Below, piece by piece: positions 1 through 12,562 of a stretch of 64,000 bases of DNA. The notes beneath the pieces are model-generated. The model was not told where the DNA came from, searched no databases, and worked only from the letters and a program-made list of their open reading frames with translations. A program made the position numbers and the translations under genes. The DNA comes from Sarcocystis neurona. Lineage: Eukaryota > Apicomplexa > Conoidasida > Eucoccidiorida > Sarcocystidae. The stretch spans positions 680,369 to 744,368 of the forward strand of contig KL647294.1 of assembly GCA_000727475.1 (NCBI GenBank), in the 5' to 3' direction. Position 1 is the first letter of the stretch, and the number at the start of each line of letters is the position of its first letter.

Positions 1-1101
1 TGTCGAGAGACGAGACGAGCATTCCCTTGCGCCAGTTGCACTGCCTGCATGCACCGCAGAGGCACACCGAAGGCGCAGCAGTGGCTTCTGCAAGAGAATT
101 TCACAGAAGGAAGAATAAGCGTGTACAGAGGAGTCGCACCAAAGATTTATCCCCCAGCAGAGACGTATACACACTGCAGAGAAGAGAAAAAAGTTTGGAC
201 GGAGAACCCTATTGATAGCGGCATGCGTGCCTCCCTTCAGGACCCCCTTCGTCCAGACCCACGCTGATAAAGACAGACGCAAGGCATTGCATGTAGCTTG
301 ATGCAAATATGTGCAGACAGAGAGACGACGAGAGAAAGGGAGAAAAAGACAGGTGCGGTTCTGTAGAAAGCTAGAAATGCCGCCAGACATGGGAACTAGT
401 AAGTGCATGCATATATGTAGTGCTGGAAAACTTATACGTGGGCACACACAGGTGTACATATGTGGGTATATAAAGAGTTACGTGTGTATAAATGTAAGTA
501 TAGACACAGGTGGATGACTATATTTACGCATATACAAATATATGCATATACATCTATATACGTACAGAGAGAGAGAGGTACAGCTACAGTAACATTCGTA
601 CGTAGGTACGTTAAGAGCAGATCCATTCATACATGCTGTATGTGTTACGTGTAGCTATACACGATTAATATATGGACTTGCATGTGTATACGTACAGCGA
701 TATACGAGGCGTGTATTGATACACGTGTGGACAAGCAGACGCTTAGATTTAATTTGGTGTTTAGGTGCTGCTAAGTAGAGAGACAAACGGGACGGCAGAC
801 ACGGCACACACACAGATCCGGAGAGGAAAAAAGATGCAGGGGGGGAGCTTAGCTAGCACAGGAGAAGCAGACAGAATCACAGATGGTCAGCAGTCTTTTC
901 CAGGTGAAAACCCGTAGATCTGGCACGCGGCCTGGGGACAGCAGGCACACATGTGTGGGGTGATGTCCTGGATCTCCACGTGCATATCTTTGTTAATTTA
1001 TCGCTGTAGTAACGGTCTTTCATGAGTGTATACTGTGGCTGACAAGGAAGAAGAAGAAGAAAAAGAGAGCATCAGGGGACGCGCACGTACGGGAGCAGCA
1101 A
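1..1101. other. intergenic, low-complexity
   Basis: I see no convincing gene. From about 400 to 760 the sequence is dominated by alternating purine-pyrimidine steps (tacgta, tatata, gtgtac). The short ORFs here use Tyr/Thr/Ile/Cys/Val codons produced by that composition and lack splice-site support. The last 300 bases may be the 5' flank of the gene starting at 1102. Confidence 0.5.
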
Positions 1102-2084
1102 ATGGATGAAGAAAGCAACAACAGCGAATGCGACACCACAAGCAGCGTTTACGCAAAACAAGCGAAGAGACGCCGGGGACTTGAAGCAACGGCGCACGCA
1201 TGCAGGCAAGCGGCTGCACACGTGAAATTAGCAGCGGCGGCGGCCCAGCGCGTACGCAGGAACAGCAGCAGCAGCACGCCCAGGACTTGCAGAACAGGCG
1301 CGTGGCCAAAAGGAACGGAGGAGCAACAGCAGCTGGTCAGAAACACCGGTATCAAACGCAGGAGAAACGCAGCACCAGCAGCAGCTGGAACGGAAAAGCG
1401 GCGGGACCTACGTGAGTTTCTGCTGCGTAGGTAGCGTCCCCACCATGATCATCGAGTAATAATGCGGCAGGAGGATAGAAAACGTGCTGGACTGCAGCAG
1501 AACACGCAGCAGGAACAGAGGCAGCAGCAGCGCCAGCGCAGGTGGCAGCACGTGCGAGGTGTAGACGTACACGAAAGCGACAGCAGCGCGGGCCGCAGCA
1601 GCGGCTCACGAGAAGCACCCTGAGGCGGGCGGCAGCAGCGGCAGCGGGAAGACGAGTAGTCGTATCGGCATCCGGGAAGCGAGCAAGCAACAGTCGGAGC
1701 AGCAGTACAGCCAAGAAAACCCTCCCGGCATCAGCAGCTGCAACAACTGCACCAGCCCCAACCGCAGACCCGCAGGAGCAACAGCAGCAGACGCAGAAGC
1801 AGCAGCCACGGCAGCACCGCGCGCAGGACGAGAGAATCACCGCAGGAGGAAAGCAATCGTACACGCAAGGACGACACCCATGGCGGGCGCTGCAGCAGCG
1901 GCTACGACAGCAAAGAAGGGGCAGCAGCGGGTGCAACGTACGGTTTAACACGAAGGCAGCAGTCGCAGCCGCGCTACCAGCAACAGAGTGCGCACTCGCA
2001 AAGGAGCCCAGATGCTGCAGAACTGCAGCAGCAGCAGCAACACCTCTTGGTGCGCGCACCCGCGACAGCAGCAGCAGCACTTGA
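1102..2084 (+). CDS. unrecognised homopolymer-rich protein, two exons
   Basis: Function is not recognised. The ATG at 1102 (context AGCAAATGGATG) opens a basic, Ala/Ser-rich exon that reaches a consensus donor, CTAC|GTGAGT, at 1411 in phase 1. An acceptor (GGACTGCAG) at 1497 starts exon 2 at 1498 in the matching phase. Exon 2 then runs open to the TGA at 2082-2084, giving 298 residues with Ala, Gln and Ser runs encoded by CAG-type triplets. The intron is 86 bases. An alternative phase-1 donor at 2050 could join a third exon from about 2164, which opens with AAGSDMKTADSK. The complementary - strand is also open for 354 codons, but as Cys/Leu/Ala shadow sequence without an ATG. Phase agreement and the start context favour the + strand. 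It could still be a repeat artefact. Confidence 0.4.
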
Positions 2085-3759
2085 AGCGCAGCAGCAGCAA
2101 CAGCTGCACACGAATTGCACCAGCAACGACAGCAGCAGCACATGAACACTGCACCAGCAACAGCAGCGGGGAGTGACATGAAAACCGCAGATTCGAAGGA
2201 CCCGCAGTTGGAAGAGACTGGCCCCGGTTGCAGCAGAGGGTCCCTTCTGTCTTCCCCTCCGGGGGCGGGCCACGCTGTCACACATGCTGCGGCAAAGCAG
2301 CGAGCAGCACCGCGCAGCAACACGGCCGCACAGACATATGGCGTCGAGTCCTTCCCTGCAGCCGCATCTCGGAAAAAAACGGAGACACCGCCAGGTTCCC
2401 CCACGTGTGGCAACATGCACCTGTCAGTTCAACACAGGAATAACAAGATTCTATCTGTGTGGATATCATCATGTTTGCAGCGCGTGTCTTCTCCGTGGTG
2501 CAAATCTTATGCAAAAGCGCCACTAATTCCCCACCTGCTACTGCATGCAATTTATACACGGCGGGAGAGAGACTGAAGGGTATGTATACGTGTACACAGT
2601 GTTGTTCTTTTATGCGTGCCCTCAAAATATATTTGTGTCAGCACAGTGGGAAGATAAAAAGGGCACTTGTGCGTCTCTGTGTATGTGTATTGACGTACAC
2701 GTGTAATACCACGTGGACATATATATATGTAGGTGTACGAATGTATTGCACGTAGTAGCTATTGTAAATAATGTGTCGGTAGGCATATCTATACACGTAG
2801 ATATATGTTTACTCGACTGCGGGATACATGCTTACGACGTGCACGGGGGTAAAGTACACGCAGGGCGAAAGAAAGTCCCTCGGAAATAAATGCGGCTGTC
2901 CCTCAGAAGAGTGCGAAGTCAGGCTGAATGTTTGTTATTTATCTGTTTGTCTGCGTTTGATAGAGAAACGACTTTGTACAGGGATATTTTTCCGATGGAT
3001 CTGTCTGCGTACGAGCAGATCTACCGTACCTCACACGTGCACGTATGTGTGGGCCGCCAGGTGTCTACACACCTCACGAGGACCGGTGAAAACCGCCTTG
3101 GACACTGCGGAGGAAACCTCGCGAACTGGCGGACACACACGCGGCAACGTGCCGTAAGCAGATACACATATATGTACATTTATACGTGTTTATACGCAAG
3201 TATATAGAGAGAAAAGGCGCTGTCGACAGGCTGAATCATAGGGACAGAAGCTGCTGCTCAAATGGCCAGGCATTTTACACCGCGGCGGCGTACACGTGAG
3301 GGCTGGTAACGACCTGCTTGTGTGTAGACGTGGAGGTATGGACACACGAACACCTGCGTAGGGACGCGCCCCCACCACCTTGTAGAGAGGCAGCGGGAGA
3401 AGCAGATCGAGACAGACACACCCACACACACACATGTATCCATACGCAGGTATACGTAGACAGGTAGAACTCCTCGTATACGTGTCTAGATGGAGTGGGG
3501 CAGACCCCGTGCTTTTGGCTGGTGCACACGGATAGCGGTGACTGCATGCAAGTGACGCGCGCAGTCTTGGCGGTGTTTCTGCCATATACGCGGACGTGCG
3601 TGTTTGTGGATTTCTATGGGGGGCAAGAGACACACAGAGAAAAACGAAGACGCAGAGAGACACGTGAGAGAGGTGGACGAAACGGTGAGAGTCGAACCCT
3701 GACATGCTGCAACTTACTTGAGCGCCTCCATTGAATTTAATCACATCAACTAGCAGTGG
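2085..3759. other. possible third exon, then intergenic
   Basis: Bases 2164-2455 stay open on the + strand and may be a further exon of the upstream gene: it matches an alternative phase-1 donor at 2050 and ends at a possible GTGTGG donor. From about 2580 on I see alternating purine-pyrimidine sequence (2690-2800, 3160-3210) and short ORFs without splice support. Confidence 0.3.
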
Positions 3760-4441
3760 TTGGACGCAGTATGCAGCCAGAAAAAGAACAGTCGTTCCGA
3801 AAGGTATTATATATTCGTGCAGAGGCAGGCGCCCTGCAAGCGACTGCCACGCAAACAATCCACCGAATCCCATCGCGCTGCTGCTTCTGCTGCTGCTGCT
3901 TCCGTTGCTGCTCCTGTGGTTGATTCCGCTGCTTCTCCTTTTCGTTCTCTAGTTTTCCTCGTATCTGGTCGCACGGTGGGTGCTATCCTCGGGGTGCAGT
4001 TGCTGCTCCCGCCGTAGCCGTTCCCGCCTTGCAGAGCTGCTGTTCTTTCTCCCGCTGCTGCTGCTGCAAAGCCCACCGCTGCTGCTCTCGCTGCTTCCCT
4101 CACAGCAGCTGCTGCAGCTTCTTGACAGACACCGCCGCAGCTCGCTTCTCGCCGTTGCTGCTGCTGTGGCTCTCCACCACTCCCAGCCGCCGTTCAGCGC
4201 CGCCTGCTGCTACTGCAGGCTCCACTCGACAGTGGTTGCTCCTGCGGCGCCTGCTGCCCACAGCAGCAGGTTCCTCTTCATTCCTCCGTCTCTATCTTCG
4301 GCTGTTACTGCTTATCCCTTTTCTGCTGCTGCGGTGTGTCTGGCAGACTGTTTGCCGCTGCTGCTGCGGGGCTGCGAGAACGTGTGGCTTCTCCTAGGTG
4401 TGTACGAGAGCGCTGCGTCTCCTGTTTCTCTCAAGAGCTGA
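3760..4441 (+). CDS. candidate homopolymer-rich gene, unresolved exons
   Basis: CTG-type triplets on the + strand give two long open stretches. The first, about 3760-3980, reads RSERYYIFVQRQAP then Ala runs and reaches a possible donor ACG|GTGGGT. The second, about 4018-4441, follows an acceptor CCCGCCGTAG and reads Leu-rich then Ala-rich sequence, ending with stop 4439-4441. An AATAAA lies about 20 bases past the stop. The first stretch is also open in a Leu frame that would give a hydrophobic C-terminus (runs of LLLL around Trp and Pro), so the frame cannot be fixed by eye. No ATG is present in either stretch, so a 5' exon would be needed. The function is not recognised. Confidence 0.25.
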
Positions 4442-7400
4442 CGGTCTTGCGAAACACGCAATAAAAAGCAGAAGTTCTTCTTCGTGTCGCTGCTGCTGGG
4501 TACGTCGCTGCTGCTGTGCGTTGACTCTGCGACTGCTGTGTTGCTGCGTTGGGAAGGCGGAAGGGAGAGAGTAAGGAAGCACCGGGACTCTGATTATAAT
4601 CTTCCTTGTTCGACAGAAAACTTTACTAAGTAGCACTTGAAGCATACAAAATAAATAAGTGTAAACAACAGCCACACGCTCGTATGCTGGAAGTATGCAG
4701 TGGCTCTATAATTGAGCTGAACACGACCGAGTACAATGAAGGGGGTCCGCCTACCCTAAGTAGCATGGGTTTGCGTCACACACGAAGGGGTTCGAAAATC
4801 ACAACACACTGCGGTGTGCGTACGGCCCCTTCCGGCGTCTTCAGACTTCTCACATATACTCAGGTGTACACAGAGGGGATACACACGAATGCATGCATAT
4901 ATGTCTGATACATCTGTCAATACTCCGAGACATGGGCAGACGTGTCCGCGTACTTCCCTACGGGCGCTGTGACAGAAACACGTGTAGCTGTGTATACGTG
5001 AATACCTCTACCTGCGTCTACACACTTCCGTATATGTTATACATGTGGACATAGATATCCATTTTTGTGTGCGGCAACATCCACATCCAGGGTCACACGC
5101 TTTTGAAAACTTCTTTTCTTTCTCTCTCTCTCTCACGGTGTACAAAAAAGTATACGTCTCCTTAGAATGTACGTACGTTTGTGTAAACGGACCACACATG
5201 CACATCAGTCCACTCGATCTACCTTGCGCTTCTGCCGATCCATTTGTACATGAAAATATATTTGTGTACACATCCTTCGATTCCCCTGTGTGTGTTTAAA
5301 TATTTCCACACACATAATCATTTACCCTCATACACACACACACACACACACACGGTTACACCTATAAATATGTATGAATGTATATACGAACACCGGCGTG
5401 TGCATAGACTGCATTTGGCGGCCAACTCTACAGGGGTCCTTTCTCTGCTTCCCTACCGCGTTCCCAGACGAGCACCCCAGGGCAACGACGCACGTGCAGT
5501 GATTTAGTCGGTGACAGACGAAGAAGAAATTCAGAGTTTTGTTTGTTTTAGGGAAGCCAGCAACTGTGGGGAGTAGATGCATCGCAGCGCGGTCTAACTA
5601 CCTGGTTGAGATGTTTGGGAGCAAATGTCCGCTTCGCCAGACAAGTGCGCCCCCAACGAGAGAGACACTGGGAAAACTACCTCTCGCGTATGTTAATAAG
5701 CCAAAGAAGTACCGGGTAGCGTAAGCGTAGTAAGTACGTATGCGTGTTGCGCAGAAAGGGAAGGAATCGATCAAGATCCTGTTTTGCAGCAAATAACGGT
5801 GCAGTCAGAAAAAGCGCCAAAACTCATTGATGGATCAAGCGGAGATCTTGTTCCATTCACAGCAACGAAACACAAAGCAGGCATACGAGGATGCCGGAAA
5901 AGCGACACAAAAGAGGGACAACACGCGGAACACGGAAAAATCGAGAGGAGACGGGCGGACGTAACGGAGGGTAGGAAAGAGGGGCAGTAGAAATGAGGGC
6001 GGAAGACCCAGTGTGAAGTAGGAAGGGAAGATGAAAAGACAACAAGGAAAAAACAAACTTCTTTTCACTGACAATGCACGCGACGGAGCCGGTGTGCGCA
6101 GCAGATGGGCTTATGTGTCCCAGGAAGTTTTACTAAAACATGTGCATATGTGAAGCGACGTCTACACGCGCGGTGTCAACACGTGTTTACATATTGATAT
6201 GCATTTACGTCATACCGAAACTATCAAGGTGGATGTTCTATACAGTGCACGTGTATGTATCCATGTATATTTGCTCTTTTTATAGGATCGCAGCCGCACT
6301 CGCTACGCCAGCCATACCTGTTCAGCTGCATACATCCGTGTGCGCATCGATGATTAGCGTGTGTACGGCTGCGCGAATTTTACTAGTACACACACGTCTC
6401 AGATATTATCACTTGTGAATGCGTACGGTAGATGTACCACGCAAGCGCTTATTTGCAGGTCTTATTTCTCTCCCGCATCGCACTGACGCGTCAAAAGCCG
6501 AAAAGAAATACATTATGAGGCAGAGAAGGAGGAGCGGTGAAAGTTCACTCGAGCACGAACGGAAATAAAGTGCTGAAGGACAGAGGAAGTGTGCAAAATC
6601 GAACACGCCGAGAGAATAGGGCCGGCCGGGGAGCGAATGAAGACGACGACAAAATGTGTGCCTTCACCACAGTGGACGCGGCAGCGCCCAGCAGCAGTCG
6701 CCAACCACTGCCGCTCAGAAGGGGACCAGAAGGCGAGTTTCTTCAAGGAAGTGTCGTATGTCGGAGTGTCACACGTAAAGCTTGTCCTACTTGACTACGT
6801 ACACTGCACACACGTAAAGAACAGGATGAGGGAAGTGAGAACGGGAGCAAAAACGGAACACTGTCACCTGTTTCTGCGGAATCAAGGCAAGCTGCTGGTG
6901 AAAATGGGAATTCACACGCGTGGAGCAGGTGTGCAGAGGAATGTAAAGATATACACTCACACACAAAACCACGGAGAATCCCCCTCACGAAACAGAGGTC
7001 CACGAAAGGTGGGGTGACATTCAGAGAGTAAAGATTCTCCAGATGAGAGGACGCAAACACAAGGTAACAGCATCCGCAGGAAAGGGGACACGGAAAAAAG
7101 GAGGATTTGCCCAAAAAATACGGAGGGTAGAACCAGTCCAGCGAAGAAAAATCACAAAGAATGGGAGTACACAAATAAGGTAAGTAGTCTTCTTTCAACG
7201 TATACTTGAAGCTTGCGTTGTTCCGCCTGCGCAGAAGAGCTCTATGCTGCACGAGCGACTTCAACGGTGTATGTGTCTGCGCTCATGTAGAATAGCCGAT
7301 GTGTGTTTGTATGTCACTATATACTTCCCCGCTCAAACGCATCCACAGATATATGCACATACAAAATAGTGTGTTTCGGGCGTCGCAAGTCCATTCTGTA

Positions 7401-7886
7401 GGTAAAACGGACCACAGTAAAAGGGTTTTCCCACCGTTTCCACACTTCAGCGCGGTGTGTAGTACGGAGCACGTGTATACGTATGTACGGATATTTGTGT
7501 GCTGGAGGGCGGTGTTCATCTTCTACATGAATATATCTCCGTTATACATGCGTACATACACAGCGGCGGCGGTGAACTGAGATTTGTACGCAAAGCGAGG
7601 CGAAGAAGTGATGGGGTAAAACGGCGAAGGAGGGGACGGCTCGCTGCGTAGACCTGTGAAAGCGTGACACGAGCTAATACAGGCGGAATCGAACTTTGCA
7701 GTGCAAATATGCAGATTCGCCGTGCACAGTAATTCTTCAACACAGCAACAGAGCAACAGACGCTTTCCTCTGGGGCCCCCTGTATGGAAGAGTTATAGAG
7801 ACACACCGTGGGAGGCGAACGTGAACAGGACGATGGGGGGTGCTGCGCGCAGGAGAGCGCAGCAGCGTTGGCGAGAGATGCGCTGA
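4442..7886. other. no recognised gene
   Basis: The stretch contains a (CA)n run at 5332-5353 and purine-rich sequence at about 5920-6060 and 6820-7160. One exon-like segment lies at 5552-5722, between a GTTTTAG acceptor and a GTAAGC donor, but it is open in two frames and cannot be assigned. A 142-codon + ORF at 6589-7017 reads like protein but lacks splice or homology support. Nothing here is firm. Confidence 0.4.
5332..5353. repeat. (CA)11 microsatellite
   Basis: Perfect CA dinucleotide run in non-coding sequence. Confidence 0.95.
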
Positions 7887-8830
7887 AGCGGTGTGATAGC
7901 GGCAGAACATGACCCGTACTTTTTCTCAAAAGTCCACGAGCAGCGCACGGATATCAGAGAAGGTCTTTTAGTTCAAACGATATTTCAGCGACAGCTCTGG
8001 CAGTGTCAAGAAGAGACAACCCGCACGTTGCTACCTATTACAGCGACGGTATACGATATGCGACGGCTCCCTCGTAGCGGCTGCGACACCAACAACACTC
8101 CTCCGGTACGAAAGGCAGCAGCAGCGGCCGCAGCCGTTCCCGCTGCTTCGGTATCTCTCCAAGCAGCAGCTGCAGCAGCCACAGGAACAACTCAAGCAGC
8201 TGCAGTACTGGCAGCACAGCGACCTGAGCATCCGTCAGGCGCATGCAAAAGCAGCACGGACACACGAAGCAGGAGTAGCAAAGAACTCGACCAGCAGCAA
8301 CAACAGGCAGGAGAGACAGCATCGTCACCGGTGTACATGTCTGGCAACAGCTTCACCTGGAAGCAGCGGCAGCAGCCCTTCGAGATGCCTGCCACCGACC
8401 GTGTTGTGTACGTACATCACTCTCTCACCCACAGAGATTACGCGAGCAGGGCACTTACTGCTTCGTAGCGAAATCCTCTGCGCCCCTTGCACATGAATAT
8501 TAGCACGTGAGCACCTCGCTGAAGCTCTTCGGCATGAGTGTAACGACAGACACAGCTCGTTCCTCGACCACGCCCTCGCTTCCACTCGCCATGCACACAA
8601 ATGGAAGTGAATGCCGACACTGGTCAATCCACCGCATACGCAGTATCATACAGCACCAGGAAGAGCGGTACCGACGATTGCGACATCACCGGTATCTTCT
8701 GCTAGGAGTAGTTCACGTACGCATGCACATGGAGCAGCGTCAAAGGGAGAAAATTGCCGCTGGAGGGGGGATAGTATCGGGCGCTGCAGCAGCAGACGTG
8801 GCAGCACCAGCGCAGAAGAGGCGACGGTAA
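7887..8830 (+). CDS. unrecognised Ala/Gln-rich protein, two exons
   Basis: The function is not recognised. The first exon is open from 7887 and reads well before its repeats (EHDPYFFSKVHEQRTD), then carries Ala runs and a Gln run from GCA/CAG triplets. A donor GTTGT|GTACGT after 8407 leaves phase 2. An acceptor (TTAGCACGTGAG) at 8511 starts an exon at 8512 in the matching phase. That exon runs to the TAA at 8828-8830 and ends in a basic tail. No in-frame ATG precedes the conserved-looking start, so either a 5' exon is missing or translation begins at the ATG at 8058. The last bases GACG|GTAAAC could also be a donor, in which case the gene continues. Confidence 0.3.
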
Positions 8831-9214
8831 ACAACTTCGCATCTACCTTAGAAGGACCTGCGACCATCGGCCAAACAGTTGTTGCTTTGTAAAGGGAGGT
8901 CAGAAGCCACCAGGCGCGATCATGCGTTAAAAAATGGTCGTCACGCACCAGGAGTATTAGCGGCGAGAGCAACAAGAGCTTCAGCAAAAGCAACACAACT
9001 TGTGGAAACTGCAGCAGCCGTCTATATACTCACATCCTAAGTATTTCTTGTATGTAGGCACACGCATTAATTTGGGTGTCCCCTTCTCTGTCTAAGCGGA
9101 GACGGGCTGGGGGACGGGTACTTAAGGAGAAGGCGGCAGCAGCAGCAGCTGCAACATTGACGGTCGATCGCTATTTTAGGAGATACGAGATCTCATCGTC
9201 CTACGGTGGTAGCG
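8831..9214. other. intergenic or intron
   Basis: I see no gene. A short CAG run sits at about 9134-9152. Confidence 0.4.
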
Positions 9215-9508
9215 ATGCGAGTGAGACAAAGCAACAGCAGCAACATCACTCATAGCATCACAGCACCAGTACCTACTACATGTGGGACAAGAGAGAACAA
9301 TGAGAACACCAAGCAAGATACACTACACTACCAGGAGCAGGAACGTGAACACTCCAAGCACCAGGAGTACCAATACTCTTCGCACTGGCAAATTCGCTTT
9401 ATCATCTGCAGGAAAGGGCGCTTTCGTCCTACGGAGGAGCAGCTCTTCGTTAGAAAGACATGCGTCCCGAATCCAATACAGCCTTCGCTGTATAGCGACA
9501 GTCGGTAG
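9215..9508 (+). CDS. small Ser/Gln/Glu/His-rich ORF
   Basis: An ATG-initiated ORF of 97 codons reads as a polar protein: Asn/Ser-rich, then Glu/Gln/His-rich, then a basic C-terminal third. The DNA looks like a decayed CAG tract (repeated accag, caagca words). No domain is recognised, and it may be a single exon of a longer gene or chance. There is no homopolymer longer than three residues. Confidence 0.2.
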   Translation: MRVRQSNSSNITHSITAPVPTTCGTRENNENTKQDTLHYQEQEREHSKHQEYQYSSHWQIRFIICRKGRFRPTEEQLFVRKTCVPNPIQPSLYSDSR

Positions 9509-12500
9509 AGAATGTTTGCGCGCTACATCGAAACACTCCTCATAGATCACGCGTAGTCTCCCGGCTCATCGTAGGTGGAGAGCTGAACACACTCACGTCG
9601 GGATGGTCCTTTCGACATTGGAAGGAACTTCGAAAGTAGGTATATACATACATACATGCATACATACATACATACGTATATATATGATTGAGCGATGGGC
9701 AGTACCCAGAGGCTATGTGTAGAGACGAGAGCACTTTTCCCGTATGCAAGTACGTATACATGTATATGCATGCATTTATACTTATACGCGTAAAATGTAG
9801 TGTCCTTCTCTTCCTACGCGTGGTGTGGACGTAGCAAAACACAGGTGCAATTACTCGGTGCAGTATAAATATAGATGCAAACGCATACGTACATTTACGT
9901 GCATATTCATATGCATAACACAAATACGTACGTAAGTGTGTGTGTGTGTGTGTGTGCATGTACACGTATATGTATATATACACGTTCATAAATTGGCACA
10001 AGTAACCCTGTATCGAGAGCGTGCACTCGCCGCTCTCCTCCATCAACGTTGCGAGTAGAGGGTACATTAGTTCGCAACTGTCGGGCCCGGCGTTACCGCG
10101 AAGCACTGAATAGCTGCTACCACGTCCTGTTCCCAGAAAAAGACACGTGTGCGTATTTTGTCAGTGCCCTTGTCTATGTCGTGACCAGATTAATAGCGTA
10201 CCTTTTCTCCACGTTATTTATTCCCACACACGCACAGTCCACACCATAACTGTTTGTGCTACAAAGATATAAAGGTTTGTATATGACGTCGAATTCGACG
10301 CACATGCATAAACATACACAGATATGTAAGAATCTGCTGAGCCCATCGGCAGGGACGAAGTTTAAATGTGCATACTTCCTCTGAATAGGGGGCAAACGTG
10401 TCTCCCTGTTGCAGAAGAAGGGCGGAGAACTTCGTCTTAAAATGTAGTACGCAGCAGATGCCTTGGGTGGCGCACAAGTACGTTGTGCTGCATCGACGGC
10501 AGGGAACGGGGGAAGCGCGGAAGGACAGGGGGTCTTTTCAGCTACATCGATCTGACTAGAACACTTCTGCAGAGAGTGCCCCGTCATCTTGCGAGCTGCA
10601 GGACCGCTGGGCAGCAAATCGCTAGTGGTCCACGTTGCTAGTGCTGGTGGTACTACTACGGGCCGTCAGGTTCTGGTCAGAGAGAAAGGTGTCACGGTGT
10701 GCAGCAGGTAGGGAAAGATTGGCGGCAGCACCCGCGGCGACAGCAACGGCGCCACAGTCAAGGATGTTGTTGTTCTGCATGTGATTGTGGGATTGTGGGC
10801 CTTGATGATTTGCTCTTGTAGCTATTCATCGACCAAGTCACTATACAGAACTGAGATGGTTGCGTGTGCTGGTGTTAAACGGAAGCAGCGGTAGCTCTCT
10901 CTTCGCGAAAAACGTGCCGTTGCTTGCGTAGTGAACGCTGTTTTGACGCCAGTGCTGCTCCTGGGGGACTTTTGATTCAGCGGACTTGGCAAGGAACAAT
11001 GTGTTTAAGCACGTCTACGTGCACGTGTCCAATATACGCGTAAACATCATCTCTGTAGATGTACACATGTGTACGACGGTAAAGTTGTGTGAATACAACT
11101 GTTGCTGAGTAAAACTGTGATCGGCTGGTGCAGTCCAGTTTACCCTGTTTGCGCCCTTCTGTGCGGCCAGTGGCGTGGGATTGATGCTCGCTGCACAGGA
11201 GAGACAATTCCACTGCGCCAGTGTATGTGAGGGCAGTACGGATAGTTTTGCAGCTGTCCCTGCACCTGTTGTGCCGCAGCTCTCCTGCAGGTGGTGTGCT
11301 GTGAGCAGCCAGAGATTTGCGACTTTTGCATTTCGACAGTCTGCTGTTGGGGAAGCCTTCACAGTTACGTGGTAGTGTGGTGCTGCTGGTGTATATATAA
11401 CAATCGTGTTTCTGCATGACAGTGCCGTGCCATGCGACTGCTGCAGCTTATGCAGGCACGGTTGCCGGTGGTCCTGCGACAGCTTTTCGAAGCATGGATA
11501 TGCTATTCACCGTGGTAGGGGTACTGCGCGGAACAACTTCATTAATGCATGTAATATATTATCAATCGCAACTCCCTCTGTGTGTATGAACGCACAGGCC
11601 TACGGACGTGCACCAACTACAGCAGCGTCTGTACATACACATATGAACATCTATGTACCCTACTCAGAAGGACGTGGAGAGAGCATGAAGAAAGACCGAC
11701 GAGGGCGGCAGTCCTCCTGAAGCAGAGCGGCTTAAGGACACACATCTTTTTGTTGTCTTCGAGGGAGGTAGCTGACAAGCTGCTGCTGTCGGTTCCCTTG
11801 CGAAAGGTGCTCTTCGGTCGTGAACCCACAGCGCTGCGCACGTGTTACCACATATGGTAAACAGTCGTACGTAATTGCACGCGGCAGGTGAAACTCAGTG
11901 AAAGTAGTCTTGTGGTAGACGACGAGACGGGAGGTACCTATTCTCTTTTATAAGGTCTGTTAGCGACCAGGCACCGAAGACGTATAGGCGTAGTTGCACA
12001 CCACGTATACACTGAACGTGTCATGCGTACTGGAGGGCGGACTGTATACATGCGCCTGGACGTATGGTACCTTTACAGTGTAAGCTTATAAACGTATGTG
12101 GTCTACAGAGATACCAGTGTACGAGTGTACGTGTCATGCATGCAGAAACCGAACGCGTCACTGTTCCCGCTGTTCCCGCCTTGCCAGCCGTATGTTCAGC
12201 GACAGTAATGGGAATAGACTTCTACACGGCCGTGGGAAACGTAAGCGTCGCAGGAAAAGGGTACGCACCTCAACTCCGCATTAAGCAGTCTTGAAGTAAA
12301 ACGCCCACAGTTGCGCACTTTGCGCTGAGAGAGCGGCGTGAGTACTATCTGTGGCAAAAGCAGGTTTGACTGGAGCAGGAGCTGGATCAACATTACAGAG
12401 AGCGTGAGGGGCGCGAGAGGTAGACGACCCCACAGCCGCAACAAGAGCAGCAAAATACGAGCAACAAAGTGACGCCAGCAGTGCAGCTTTAAACCTGGCA

Positions 12501-12562
12501 CACCACGGCTGCAGCGGCAGTAACATCTGAAGGGAAAGTCCTTCGGTTGATGCGGAAGCGGA
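9509..12562. other. no recognised gene
   Basis: Contents include TACA-type repeats at 9650-9685, a GT run at 9936-9957 and alternating purine-pyrimidine sequence around 9890-9990. A - strand stretch at about 10330-10620 begins at an ATG near 10587 and reads plausibly, but it has no splice or homology support. From about 12160 CAG-type triplets begin. Confidence 0.4.
9936..9957. repeat. (GT)11 microsatellite
   Basis: Perfect GT run between alternating purine-pyrimidine blocks. Confidence 0.95.

Noticed and set aside
1352..2416. 354-codon - strand ORF
   Set aside because: Cys/Leu/Ala composition is the antisense of CAG repeats. It has no ATG near its start, and the + strand has a phase-matched gene.
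3675..3705. GGTTCGAC-like T-loop of a tRNA on -
   Set aside because: The flanking bases cannot form the T stem, and no anticodon or acceptor stem is visible.
5552..5722. Segment resembling the N-terminal domain of Argonaute (KPATVGSRCIAARSNYLVE)
   Set aside because: A second frame is equally open, the next candidate exon hits a stop in the required phase, and no PAZ or PIWI motif occurs anywhere in the window.
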